The notes beneath the pieces were generated by a model that searched no databases, was not told the DNA's origin, and saw only the letters and a list, made by a program, of their open reading frames with translations. Positions 19,177 to 28,004 of a DNA stretch of 64,000 bases are shown in pieces (the first letter of the stretch is position 1; every line of letters starts with the position of its first letter). A program made the translations under genes and the position numbers. This stretch comes from Solirubrobacteraceae bacterium (GTDB lineage Bacteria; Actinomycetota; Thermoleophilia; Solirubrobacterales; Solirubrobacteraceae): assembly GCA_029263125.1 (NCBI GenBank), contig JAJCYD010000048.1:186001-250000 (forward strand), in the 5' to 3' direction.

Positions 19177-20618
19177 ACGCGCGAGATCGCGTGGTCGGCG
19201 AGCGCCGCGCCGACCCAGCCGCGCCGTCGCAGCTCCGCCACGAGGCGCAGGTAGGACTCGGTGAAGCAGCCGGCCATCTCCGGGCGAGGCCGGATGGTCT
19301 CGCGCGTGCGGACCATCGCCGCGCACGCCGCGCCAAGGCCGCCGCCGGCATGCGACGACGCCGCGAGCACCGCCATGCCGAATGCCGCGTCGGGGTGCTC
19401 GACGAGCCGCACCTCGCGGCCGAGCACGTCGGCGCGCAGCTGTGACCAGCGGCGGCTGCGCGTCGCGCCGCCGGTCAGCGTCAGCTCAGACACCGCCGGC
19501 GCGCCGAGCAGGTCGAGGTAGTCAAAGCACAGCCGCTCGACGAAGGCGACGCCTTGAAGAAGCGCCGCGAAGTGTTCGCAATCATCGACGGGCTCACCGA
19601 TCATGAACGCCTCCGCGTCGGGGGCGGCGAACGGGAAGCGCTCGCCGCGCGAGACGAGCGGGTAGGCGAGCACGCTCGTCGACTCGTGCTTGGCCGCGCG
19701 CTCGCCGAGGGCGTCGAGATCGCGGCCCGGGAAGGTCGCCGTGAGCACGCCCGCGCCGGCGCCCGACCCGCCGCCGGGCAGCCACGAGCCGCCAGGCGAG
19801 CGGTGGCTGTACAGGACGCCGGCCGGGTCGTGCAGCAGCCGCTGCGAGCAGCCCTTGAGCACGAGCGTCGTGCCCACCACGGAGTTCCAGCATCCCTCGC
19901 GTACCGCCCCGGCCGCGAGCTGGGAGGCGCAGCTGTCGGTCATGCCGGAGATGACCGGCGTGCCACGCGCAAGCCCCGTCTCGGCCGCCGCCTGCGCACC
20001 GACCTCGCCGAGCACGGTTCCCGCGGCCACGACCTCGGGCAGCAACCCCTCCGGGAGGTTCAGGTCGGTCGGCCAGCGCTCGTGCTCGGCGTCATAGCCC
20101 GTCTTCAGCGCGTGGCTTGCGTCTGCCGGCACGTCGTGGCCGGTGAGCCGGCGCGTGATGACGTCGGCCTCGTGTGCCGCCCGCGCGCCGCGCGCGAGGT
20201 CCGGCCACTCGTCGAGCATCCACAACAGCTTCGGCAGCGCCCACGACGCCGACATGCCGACCCGACTGGCCTGCGTGGCCGCGCGCGCGTCGTCGTACAT
20301 CAGCCCCGGTGTCAGCGGCTCGCCGTCGGCGTCGACGAGCAGGATCGTCCCGGAGGTCGCGCAGGTGGCGACGCCGCGCACCCGCTCGGGCGCGATATCA
20401 CGCATCGCGTCGCGGCTCGCAGCGGCGATCGCCTCCCACCACGCGCGCGGGTCCTGCTCGTGGCGCGCGCCCTCGCGGCGACCGGTCAGCACCGCCTCCC
20501 CGCGCCCGGCCACGCGGCCTTCGCCGCAAACCGCGAGCGCCCGGGCACCCTGCGTTCCCACGTCCAAGCCGACCCAGAGGTCATCGCCGTTCACAGCGGC
20601 CACGCTAGAGCCTTGCAC
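19173..20618 (-). CDS. FGGY-family carbohydrate kinase
   Basis: 481-aa ATP-dependent sugar kinase. The N-terminal phosphate loop LWVGLDVGTQGARALAV, the substrate loop SGMTDSCASQLAAGAV and the C-terminal LTLTGGATRSRRWSQLRADV (ATPase-fold adenosine motif) identify the FGGY family (xylulokinase, ribulokinase, D-ribulose kinase, glycerol kinase). It lacks features that name the sugar; the general shape is closest to xylulose/ribulose kinases. The start at 20618 gives a nine-residue lead; a GTG a few codons later (VNGDDLWVGL) is possible. No sugar transporter or isomerase lies beside it. Confidence 0.88.
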   Translation of the reverse strand: MQGSSVAAVNGDDLWVGLDVGTQGARALAVCGEGRVAGRGEAVLTGRREGARHEQDPRAWWEAIAAASRDAMRDIAPERVRGVATCATSGTILLVDADGEPLTPGLMYDDARAATQASRVGMSASWALPKLLWMLDEWPDLARGARAAHEADVITRRLTGHDVPADASHALKTGYDAEHERWPTDLNLPEGLLPEVVAAGTVLGEVGAQAAAETGLARGTPVISGMTDSCASQLAAGAVREGCWNSVVGTTLVLKGCSQRLLHDPAGVLYSHRSPGGSWLPGGGSGAGAGVLTATFPGRDLDALGERAAKHESTSVLAYPLVSRGERFPFAAPDAEAFMIGEPVDDCEHFAALLQGVAFVERLCFDYLDLLGAPAVSELTLTGGATRSRRWSQLRADVLGREVRLVEHPDAAFGMAVLAASSHAGGGLGAACAAMVRTRETIRPRPEMAGCFTESYLRLVAELRRRGWVGAALADHAISRV

Positions 20619-20694
20619 GATTGCGTGCAGATGCAGGCGATCCGCATCGATCCTCGATGCCCGCTGCTAGCGTCGCCGCGACGCGCCTCGCCCG

Positions 20695-21837
20695 ATGACG
20701 ACCTTCCCTCTCCGCCGACTCGTCCTGGTCTTCGCGGTGGCGCTGTGCGTCGCCGCCGGCGTCGCGACCCTGCTGTCGGCCGTGCCGGCGGACGCCGATC
20801 TCAACAGCCAGATCAAGTCCAAGGCCGACCGCGCGCAGCGCCTTCGCGCCGCGGTCTCGGCGGAGTCGGCGAAGATCCGCTCGTCGGCCGACGGGGTCGC
20901 GGCGGCGCAGCGGCGCCTGCGGGAGATTCAGGGCGAGGTCGGCGCCGCGCAGGCCAAGCTCGACCGCGTCGAACGCGACCTCGTGCGCGCCCGCGACCGC
21001 CTCACGCGGCTGGTCAAGCGCCAGACGCAGGCGACCGATGCCCTGCGATCCAACCTCCAGACCGCCTACCGCAACCCACAGCCCGACCTCGTCTCGGTCG
21101 TCATCACCGCCACGGGCTTCGCCGACCTGCTCGAGCAGGCCGACTTTCTCAAGCGCATAGGACGCCAGAACGCGAGGATCATGAACGGTGCCCGCGACGC
21201 GCGCGCCGTGGTCACCAGGCAGGCCGGAGGCCTGGCGCGCGCACAGCAGCGCCAGCTTGCGCTCACGACCGTGCTCGACCAGCGGCGCGAGAAGGCGCAG
21301 ACGCTGCAGTCCGCGCTGCTGGCCGAACAGCAGCGGCGCCTGTCGGGCCGTGCGGCCAACCGCAGCGCGCTGCGCGACATCCGCACCCAGCTCGCGTCGC
21401 TGAGAAAGCGCCTTGCCCGGACCGCGCGTGCCGGCATCCGCACGAACCCCGGCGGAACCGCACAGCCACCAGCCGGAGCGCCCGCGGCGGTCGGCCTCGT
21501 CATCGCCGCCGGCAACGCCATCGCCGGCCTGCCCTACCTCTACGGCGGCGGCCACGCGGGCTTCAAGGACACCGCCTATGACTGCTCGGGCTCGATCAGC
21601 TACGCGCTGGCGGCGGCGGGCCTCGTGTCGACGCCGATGGCCTCGGGGCCGTTCATGAGCTGGGGCGAGGCCGGGCCGGGCAAGTGGATCACGATCTACG
21701 CCAACCCCGGCCACATGTTCATGGTCGTCGGGGGATGGCGCTTCGACACGACCGCGCTGAGCGGCGGCGGGACGCGCTGGACGCGCGACATGCGCCCGAC
21801 GGGCGGCTTCGTCGCCCGTCATCCACCCGGTCTGTGA
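20695..21837 (+). CDS. Secreted NlpC/P60-like peptidoglycan hydrolase with coiled-coil N-terminus
   Basis: 380-aa exported protein. A signal peptide (RRLVLVFAVALCVAAGVA) is followed by a long coiled coil (~residues 36-250) rich in Arg, Gln, Leu and Ala, of the type found in PcsB/RipA-like hydrolases. The NlpC/P60 domain (~270-380) carries the catalytic Cys in YDCSGSISYAL and the His in NPGHMFMVVGGWRFD. It cleaves peptide bonds in peptidoglycan (family knowledge). The C-terminal domain is closely paralogous to the protein at 30372-31208, including MASGPFMSWGE versus MASGGFMDWAE and the terminal HPPGL/HPRGL. Monocistronic, divergent from the kinase. Confidence 0.9.
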   Translation: MTTFPLRRLVLVFAVALCVAAGVATLLSAVPADADLNSQIKSKADRAQRLRAAVSAESAKIRSSADGVAAAQRRLREIQGEVGAAQAKLDRVERDLVRARDRLTRLVKRQTQATDALRSNLQTAYRNPQPDLVSVVITATGFADLLEQADFLKRIGRQNARIMNGARDARAVVTRQAGGLARAQQRQLALTTVLDQRREKAQTLQSALLAEQQRRLSGRAANRSALRDIRTQLASLRKRLARTARAGIRTNPGGTAQPPAGAPAAVGLVIAAGNAIAGLPYLYGGGHAGFKDTAYDCSGSISYALAAAGLVSTPMASGPFMSWGEAGPGKWITIYANPGHMFMVVGGWRFDTTALSGGGTRWTRDMRPTGGFVARHPPGL

Positions 21838-21883
21838 CCGATCCCACAGCGGGCGTGCCCGCGCCGAGCGTACTGTCGATCTC

Positions 21884-22672
21884 ATGTCGCAGTTCGATCC
21901 TGGGCCGCCCGAGCACCTCGCCGCGCTGTTTGACCGCGTTCCCGATCCTCCGGTCAAGGAGGACTTCTGGTTTGACTGGGGGCCGATCTTCTACCGCGGG
22001 CGACTGGACGGCTCGGCGCGCGTGCTGTGCGTCGCCTCCGATCCCGGTCCGACCGAGCGGATCGCCGGGCGCTCGCTGATCGGGAACGCGGGCCAGCGCG
22101 TGCAAGGAATGCTGTCGAAGATCGGGCTGACGAGGTCCTACCTGTGCCTGAATGCCTGGGCCTACGCGGTGCATCCCAGCCGCGCTTCGACGGAGCGGGG
22201 AAAGCTCGACGAGCCCGACCAGATGGGCTGGCGCAACGAGCTCTACGACGCGGTCGCCACGCCCGATCTGCAAGCCATCATCGCGTTCGGAGGCATGGCG
22301 CAGGCGGCAGTCGATCTGTGGCCGGGCCGCCCCGACGTCAAGGTCTGCCGTGTCCCGCACCCCTCCAGCCGCGACGACGCCAAGTTGCTTGACGGATGGC
22401 GAGCAGCGGTCACGCAGTTGCGCGCGATCGTCACCCCCGACGACGACGGCGAAGTGAACGGACCGAACTACGGCGCCGAGTTCGCCGAGACGGACTACTC
22501 GCCGATTCCCCGTCGCGACCTGCCGTTCGGGGCCCCGGCCTTCCTCGGCGACGACGCCGCCGTGCGGGCCGGCCCCGGAAGGGCGCGCAACTCTGTCTCG
22601 CGCCCCTCCCCCGACGACGGCCACACGTTGATCTGGACCGCGCCCGGCGATTCAGGGCCGCCGCTGCCGTGA
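21884..22672 (+). CDS. Uracil-DNA glycosylase superfamily protein
   Basis: 262-aa protein with UDG-superfamily features: LCVASDPGPTERIAGRSLIG (pocket motif with the family GxDPG-like loop), LNAWAYAVHPS, IIAFGGMAQAAVDLW and the leucine-loop-type VPHPSSRD. The C-terminal ~70 residues (NYGAEFAETDYSPIPRRDLP onward) are an extension not needed for glycosylase activity. Members act on uracil or other damaged bases, or have lost activity; which applies is not readable. Its stop overlaps the next gene's GTG start by 4 nt (GTGA), so the two are co-translated. Confidence 0.82.
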   Translation: MSQFDPGPPEHLAALFDRVPDPPVKEDFWFDWGPIFYRGRLDGSARVLCVASDPGPTERIAGRSLIGNAGQRVQGMLSKIGLTRSYLCLNAWAYAVHPSRASTERGKLDEPDQMGWRNELYDAVATPDLQAIIAFGGMAQAAVDLWPGRPDVKVCRVPHPSSRDDAKLLDGWRAAVTQLRAIVTPDDDGEVNGPNYGAEFAETDYSPIPRRDLPFGAPAFLGDDAAVRAGPGRARNSVSRPSPDDGHTLIWTAPGDSGPPLP

Positions 22673-24192
22673 TCGCGCCGCTGGTGATCTACGGGCGCCT
22701 CGTCACGATGGACGACGAGCGCCCGGTGATCGACGACGGCGCGCTGTACGTCGGCGACGATGAGCTCATCCACGCCGTCCAGGACCGCGGCGACCCGCCG
22801 CCGGCGGGCTTCGCGTCGGCTGGGCGGGTCGAGACGAAGGGCTGCGTCTACCCGGGCCTGATCGACCTGCACAGCCATGTCGTCTACAACGTGCTCGGGC
22901 TGTGGGCTCCGCCAGGAACGACCGAGCCGTTCGTCGACCGCGCCGACTGGCCGCGCCACGGCGACTACGAGGGCAGCGTGTCAGACCCCGCCAACGCGCT
23001 CGGCGCGCTCGCGGGCAAGGCGGTGCTGAAGTACTGCGAGGTCAAGGCCGTGGTCGGCGGAACGACCGCGATCCAGGGCTCGGCCAAGATGGCCCACCCC
23101 TACGAGGGCTGGCTCGTGCGCAACATCGAGTACGAGACCTTCATGACGGGCAAGAAGCTTGCCTACCAATCCGCGCTGCCGCTGCGAAAGGTCGAGGACT
23201 ACAAGAAGTACCGCGCCTACATGGACGAGGGCAAGGCGTTCATCTACCACCTCTCCGAGGGCACCGACCTCAAGCTCATCCAGGAGTACGAGCTGGCGCG
23301 CAGCGAGCGCATGCTGCACCCGCGCTTCTGCGGCATCCACTGCACGGCGCTGCGCGCGCCGGAGTTCGAGGAGTGGGAGCGCGCGGCCGGCAGCGCCGAG
23401 AACGGGACGATCGTGTGGTCGCCGTTCTCCAACCTGTGGCTCTATCGCGCGACGACCGACGTCGCGACCGCGCACGCCAAGGGGCTGAACATCTGCCTGG
23501 GCTCCGATTGGTCGCCCTCGGGCTCAAAGAACCTGCTCGGCGAGCTGAAGGTCGCCGACCTGTGGAACCGCACGCACATGGACAGAACCTTCACACCCGA
23601 GCAGCTCTGCGCGATGGCGACGCGCAACCCGGCAGACGGACTCGCGTGGAGCGATCGGATCGGCCGGCTGCGAACGGGTCTGCGTGCCGACGTCCTCGTC
23701 ACCGCCGACCGCGGTGGCGATCCACACGAGAACCTCGTCAGCTCGATCGAGCGCGACGTGCTGCTCGTGGCGATCAACGGCCAGCCGTTCTACGGCACGC
23801 GAGGGCTGATGTCCCGAGCGGGTGCCACCGAGGCCGAGCCGATCAAGGTCGGCCGGCACACGCGTCGCATCAAGCTTCGATACCCCGACGTGCCGGACGC
23901 CGACATGTCATGGGCGCAGGTCAACGCCGATCTCGCCGACGCGATCAAGGACCCGGTGGCGCGCTACCTGGAGATCGAGAAGTTCCATGTCGCCGGGCGC
24001 AAGCCGCCCCCGTGGCTGAAGACCGACAAGCCGTGGGACGACCCCGACATCACCGGCAAGCCGATCGCGGTCGACGTGCGAATAGCACCGCTGGACTCGC
24101 TCACGCACGACGCGGCCTACTTCAAGGCGGTCAAGAACGCCACACTGCACGGCGGGCTGCTGGACGGCGTGGCCGACTACTACCGCCGTTGA
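22669..24192 (+). CDS. Amidohydrolase-superfamily metal-dependent hydrolase
   Basis: 507-aa cytosolic hydrolase with the amidohydrolase TIM-barrel fold. The metal motif is YPGLIDLHSHVVYNVLG near residue 64, a later metal His is in FCGIHCTALRAPEFEEW, and the terminal Asp is in ICLGSDWSPSGSKNLLGEL. NGTIVWSPFSNLWLYRA corresponds to the substrate-side loop of guanine/cytosine/SAH-deaminase-like members. The C-terminal ~120 residues (from about 390) are an added domain with no motif I know. The GTG at 22669 overlaps the UDG-like stop. Substrate unknown; deamination or amide hydrolysis of a cyclic compound is the family expectation. Confidence 0.88.
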   Translation: MIAPLVIYGRLVTMDDERPVIDDGALYVGDDELIHAVQDRGDPPPAGFASAGRVETKGCVYPGLIDLHSHVVYNVLGLWAPPGTTEPFVDRADWPRHGDYEGSVSDPANALGALAGKAVLKYCEVKAVVGGTTAIQGSAKMAHPYEGWLVRNIEYETFMTGKKLAYQSALPLRKVEDYKKYRAYMDEGKAFIYHLSEGTDLKLIQEYELARSERMLHPRFCGIHCTALRAPEFEEWERAAGSAENGTIVWSPFSNLWLYRATTDVATAHAKGLNICLGSDWSPSGSKNLLGELKVADLWNRTHMDRTFTPEQLCAMATRNPADGLAWSDRIGRLRTGLRADVLVTADRGGDPHENLVSSIERDVLLVAINGQPFYGTRGLMSRAGATEAEPIKVGRHTRRIKLRYPDVPDADMSWAQVNADLADAIKDPVARYLEIEKFHVAGRKPPPWLKTDKPWDDPDITGKPIAVDVRIAPLDSLTHDAAYFKAVKNATLHGGLLDGVADYYRR

Positions 24193-24195
24193 CCA

Positions 24196-25593
24196 CTACG
24201 CGTCGGAGCGCACGAGCCACGAGTACTTCTCCGCGGTCTCGTAGGCGGCGTCGCTTGCGATCTGCTGGATCGCCAGCGAGATCGTGGGGTAGACGTGCAC
24301 GAGCGTCGCGAGGTCTGCCAGCTTGAGCTTGCGGTCGATCGCCAGCGCGAGCTCGCCGATCAGCTCGCCTGCACTCGGCGCCAGCGCGTGCGCGCCGACG
24401 ATGCGGCCCTTGGCGGTGACGATGCGGATCTCACCGTCGTCGGCCGAGTCGGCACGAGCGCGGTCGGAATGCGACAGGTCCCGGCGCCAGACTGCGACGG
24501 CGTCCTCGCCGTGCTCCTCGCGCGCCTGCGCCTCGGTCAGGCCTGCGTGAGCGAGCTCCGGATCGGTGAACGTGCACCACGGCACGAGGAAGTCGCCGCC
24601 GCTGCCACCGGGAAGGAACATGTTGCGCACGGCTCGGGCCGCCTCGTAGCCGGCGGAATGCGTGAAGAGGTAGCGCCCGGCGACGTCGCCCGCTGCGTAG
24701 ATGGACTTCACGCTCGAGCGCAGCCTGTCGTCGACCTCGATGCCGCGTCTGCCGACCTTCACGCCGGCGTCATCCAGACCGAGGTCCTCGATGTTCGGCT
24801 TGCGACCAGCGCCGACGAAGATCTCCGCCGCCGTCCACGAGCGCTCCCCGGCATGGATCGTCTTCAAGCCGTCCTCACCGACGCTGACGCGCTCGATCTG
24901 CACTCCCGTCTCAAGCTTCACGCCGTCCGCTCGCAACGCCTCGACGAGCCGCGCGGCCAGCTCGGGCTCCTCACGGGTGAGCACCTGCTCGGCCAGCTCG
25001 AGCACGGTCACCGGCACGCCCAATCGCGTCAGGGCCTGCGCGAGCTCCATGGCGATCGGCCCGGCCCCGATCATCACGAGACTCTCGGGCGCGCGGTCGA
25101 GCTCGAAGATCTGCTCGCTGGTCAGAAAGCCGGCGTCCGCCAGCCCGTCGATCGGCGGTGCCGCCGGGCGGCTGCCGGTGGCCAGCAGGATGTAGCGCGC
25201 CTCGTGCTCCTCCCCGCCGACCTGGACGGTGGTCGGCGACGTCAGCCGCGCGGCGCCCATCAGCAGCTCGACGCCGAGCGAACGGAAGTGCTCCGGGCTG
25301 TCGTCGGACGTGCCGATCTGCCGCTGGATGGCGTGGATCCTCGCCCACACGCGAGCGGTGTCGACGAGCGGCTCGGTCGCCGTGAGCCCGTAGGTGTCCG
25401 CGTGGCGGATCGTGTGCGCCGCCTTCGCCGAGGCGAGCAGCGCCTTGGACGGCACGCAGCCCGTCCACAGGCAGTCGCCGCCGACGCGGTCGCGTTCCAC
25501 GCTGGCGACCTTGATGCCGAGCTTGGGCGCGAACTCCGCGGCGACCATGCCGGCCGAACCCGTGCCGACGATGATCAGGTCATAGCGCGCCAC
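24196..25593 (-). CDS. FAD-dependent pyridine-nucleotide-disulfide reductase (MerA/Lpd-like)
   Basis: 465-aa flavoprotein. FAD binding is in YDLIIVGTGSAGMVAAEFA near residues 4-22, the redox disulfide is GGDCLWTGCVPSK, NAD(P) binding is in MIGAGPIAMELAQALTRLG and a second FAD site is YAAGDVAGRY. In dihydrolipoamide dehydrogenase and glutathione reductase the C-terminus has HxHPTxxE; here it reads HVYPTISLAIQQ, lacking the second His and the Glu. Lipoamide reductase activity is therefore doubtful; a mercuric-reductase-like or quinone/other disulfide reductase role is more likely. The GTG at 25593 gives VARYDLI. It starts 10 nt after the acyl-CoA ligase gene. Confidence 0.88.
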   Translation of the reverse strand: MARYDLIIVGTGSAGMVAAEFAPKLGIKVASVERDRVGGDCLWTGCVPSKALLASAKAAHTIRHADTYGLTATEPLVDTARVWARIHAIQRQIGTSDDSPEHFRSLGVELLMGAARLTSPTTVQVGGEEHEARYILLATGSRPAAPPIDGLADAGFLTSEQIFELDRAPESLVMIGAGPIAMELAQALTRLGVPVTVLELAEQVLTREEPELAARLVEALRADGVKLETGVQIERVSVGEDGLKTIHAGERSWTAAEIFVGAGRKPNIEDLGLDDAGVKVGRRGIEVDDRLRSSVKSIYAAGDVAGRYLFTHSAGYEAARAVRNMFLPGGSGGDFLVPWCTFTDPELAHAGLTEAQAREEHGEDAVAVWRRDLSHSDRARADSADDGEIRIVTAKGRIVGAHALAPSAGELIGELALAIDRKLKLADLATLVHVYPTISLAIQQIASDAAYETAEKYSWLVRSDA

Positions 25594-25603
25594 GCGGCGG
25601 AAT

Positions 25604-27097
25604 CTACTCGGGCGCGGTGATCTCGCGCTTGAGAATCTTGCCCGTCGGACCCTTGGGCAGCTCGTCGACGAACCACACGCGGCGCGGATACTTGTAGCCG
25701 GCGACCTGCTCCTTGACGAAGTCCTGAAGCTCAGACGCCTCGACGGTCTCGCCATCCTTGAGCGCGACCGCCGCGCCGACCTCCTCGCCCCACTCGTCGT
25801 CCGGGACGCCGATGACCGCCACCTCGCGCACCGCCGGGTGCTCGTAGAGCACCTCCTCGACCTCGCGCGGATAGACGTTGTAGCCGCCGCGGATGATCAA
25901 GTCCTTCTTGCGATCGACGATGAAGTAGTAGCCGTCGTCGTCGACACGGGCCATGTCCCCGGTCTCAAACCAGCCGTCCTTGATGGACTCCGCGGTCGCC
26001 TCCGGGCGCTCCCAGTAACCCTTCATGACGTTGTGGCCCTTGATGAGGATCTCGCCGACCTCGCCGACCGGCACCCCCCTGCCCTCCTCGTCGACGAGCT
26101 TGAACTCCACGCCCTCGATCGGGGTGCCGATCGAGCCGGGCTTGCGCTCGCGGTCGGGGTGGTTGAAGGAGGCGACCGGCGAGGTCTCCGACAGGCCGTA
26201 GCCCTCGAGCACCTTGCAGCCGAAGGCCTCCTCGAAGCCCCGCATCACCTCCACGGGCATCGACGCGCCGCCAGACGCGCAGACGCGCAGACCGGAGACG
26301 TCGACCGTGTCGCGGTCGGGATGGTTCAGCAGCGCGCCGTACATCGTCGGCACGCCCTCGAAGACCGTGCAGGCGTCGCGCTCCAGGATCTCCAGCGCCT
26401 TGGCGGGCTCGAAGCGCGGCAGCAGCGTGACCGTCGCGCCGCACTTGACGGCCGAGTTCATCGTGCAGGTCTGGCCGAAGGAGTGAAACAGCGGCAGGCC
26501 ACCGAAGATGACGTCCTCGGAGTTGAGGCCGAACAGGCCGACCGCCACCTCGACGTTGCGACGCAGGTTGGAATGCGTCAGCTCCGCGCCCTTGGGCTTG
26601 CCGGTCGTCCCTGATGTGTACAGCAGCACGGCGGTGTCCTGCGCCTCGCGATCTGCCACCTCCTCGGCCGGCTCGTGAGCGAAGATCAGTCCCTCGATCT
26701 CGCCCGGCTTGACCGGGACGACCTGGACGCCGCCGGCCCGCTGCGCTCCCGGCTCGGCCGCCTCCAGGAAGCCATGCCACGCGAACAGCACCTTCGCTGC
26801 GGAGTCGGTGAGGTAGTAGCCGACCTCGCGGGCCTTGAGCAGGACATTCATCGGGACGACGATCGCCCCCGCTTGCAGCACGCCGTAGTACAGCGCGAAG
26901 AAGTACGGGACGTTGGGCACCATGAGCGCCACGCGATCGCCGGGGCCGACGCCCTTGCTCGCGAGCATCGTCGCGACCCGCGCGCTGGCGTTCTCGAGCA
27001 GCTGGTAGTTGAACGCCGCGTCGTCGAGGCGGCACGCGATGGCGTCGGGGTGCTCGGCGGCGGTGCGCGTCAGATTGAGGGCGAGGTTCTCAGACAT
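25604..27097 (-). CDS. Acyl-CoA synthetase (AMP-forming, long-chain fatty-acid-CoA ligase type)
   Basis: 497-aa ANL-superfamily enzyme that activates a carboxylic acid with ATP and CoA. The AMP-binding P-loop is AVLLYTSGTTGKPKGAEL, then EGYGLSETSPVASFNHPDR, GWFETGDMARVDDDGYYFIV and the linker DRKKDLIIRGGYNVYP. The C-terminal catalytic Lys is in LPKGPTGKILKREI. The chain-length specificity is not readable; its residues resemble FadD-like ligases. The start MSENLALNLTRTAAEHPDA is chosen by homology. It is transcribed ahead of the flavoprotein disulfide reductase, with 10 nt between. Confidence 0.93.
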   Translation of the reverse strand: MSENLALNLTRTAAEHPDAIACRLDDAAFNYQLLENASARVATMLASKGVGPGDRVALMVPNVPYFFALYYGVLQAGAIVVPMNVLLKAREVGYYLTDSAAKVLFAWHGFLEAAEPGAQRAGGVQVVPVKPGEIEGLIFAHEPAEEVADREAQDTAVLLYTSGTTGKPKGAELTHSNLRRNVEVAVGLFGLNSEDVIFGGLPLFHSFGQTCTMNSAVKCGATVTLLPRFEPAKALEILERDACTVFEGVPTMYGALLNHPDRDTVDVSGLRVCASGGASMPVEVMRGFEEAFGCKVLEGYGLSETSPVASFNHPDRERKPGSIGTPIEGVEFKLVDEEGRGVPVGEVGEILIKGHNVMKGYWERPEATAESIKDGWFETGDMARVDDDGYYFIVDRKKDLIIRGGYNVYPREVEEVLYEHPAVREVAVIGVPDDEWGEEVGAAVALKDGETVEASELQDFVKEQVAGYKYPRRVWFVDELPKGPTGKILKREITAPE

Positions 27098-27155
27098 CGA
27101 CGCGACTCTAACCGCGGTCGCCTCCCCGGGGGCGCAAGCTGGCACCGGCGCGCGG

Positions 27156-27512
27156 TCATCGCGGCGCGCGCACGAACGACGACCGGCGGTCGGTGTGGTA
27201 GATCACGCGCTCGCCGCGCACGGAGAACGTCACGCGGTAGCCCGTGGTGATGACCTGCGCGCACAGCACGTCCGGCGTGCGCACGCCGAGGCAGCTGTCC
27301 GACCAGGTCTTGCGCGTGACGCCGACGACGCGAATCTTGCCGGCCGAGACCCTTGCCCGTTTGGCGGCATCGGCGCGCGCGAGGCGCACCGGTCGCGGCT
27401 GCGTGGCCGTCGTCGCCGTCGCCGTCGGCACTCCGGCGCCCTCGTCGTCCTCGGTGTCCTCGGAGCACGCGACGACCAGCAGCGCGGCGCAGAGGACGAG
27501 AACGAGCCTCAC
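27156..27512 (-). CDS. Small putative lipoprotein
   Basis: 118-aa exported protein. The N-terminus MRLVLVLCAALLVVACSE has a lipobox (LVVAC), so Cys16 would be lipidated. A Thr/Ala-rich acidic linker follows, then a compact domain with two Cys (SDSCLGVRTPDVLCAQV) that probably form a disulfide, and VTFSVRGERVIYHTDRR. Function unknown. It is divergent from the ArfB-like gene, with 47 nt between. Confidence 0.75.
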   Translation of the reverse strand: MRLVLVLCAALLVVACSEDTEDDEGAGVPTATATTATQPRPVRLARADAAKRARVSAGKIRVVGVTRKTWSDSCLGVRTPDVLCAQVITTGYRVTFSVRGERVIYHTDRRSSFVRAPR

Positions 27513-27559
27513 GACGAGCCTGTATAGCAGCAGGCTGCCCGGGCGGCGATCATGTGTCG

Positions 27560-27973
27560 ATGGCCGACCTGCTGCGAATCAACCACGACGTCTGGATCCC
27601 GCTGGACGAGGTCGCCGTGCAGGCAAGCCGCTCGTCGGGACCCGGCGGGCAGCACGCCAACAAGACCGAGTCGCGGATCGAGGCGACCTTCGACGTGGCG
27701 GCGTCGGCGACGCTCGACGATGCACAGAAGCGGCGCGTGATGGCGCGCTGCGGACCCGTCGTCCGCGCGGTCGCGCAAGACGCTCGCGGCCAGGCGCGCA
27801 ACCGCGCGCTCGCGCTCGAGCGCCTCGCCGGTCGCTTGGACCGCGCGCTGCAGGTCCCGCGGGTGCGCCGGCCCACGAAGCCGACGAAGGCCTCGCGCAC
27901 ACGCCGGCTGCAGGCAAAGCGGCGAGCGTCGGAACGCAAGCGCGATCGTGGCCGTCCGCGTCACGACGACTAG
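27560..27973 (+). CDS. arfB: ArfB-like peptidyl-tRNA hydrolase (class I release-factor domain)
   Basis: 137-aa stand-alone release-factor domain. The catalytic GGQ motif is in SRSSGPGGQHANKTESRIE near residues 25-43, and the C-terminus is a basic tail (RRLQAKRRASERKRDRGR) that in ArfB/YaeJ enters the empty mRNA channel of stalled ribosomes. It hydrolyses peptidyl-tRNA on non-stop complexes (family knowledge). The ATG at 27560 is required to give MADLLRINHDVWIP. It converges on the RTX-protein gene. Confidence 0.9.
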   Translation: MADLLRINHDVWIPLDEVAVQASRSSGPGGQHANKTESRIEATFDVAASATLDDAQKRRVMARCGPVVRAVAQDARGQARNRALALERLAGRLDRALQVPRVRRPTKPTKASRTRRLQAKRRASERKRDRGRPRHDD

Positions 27974-28004
27974 CGGCGCCTCGTCGGCGGCCCGCAGCTG
28001 CCGG

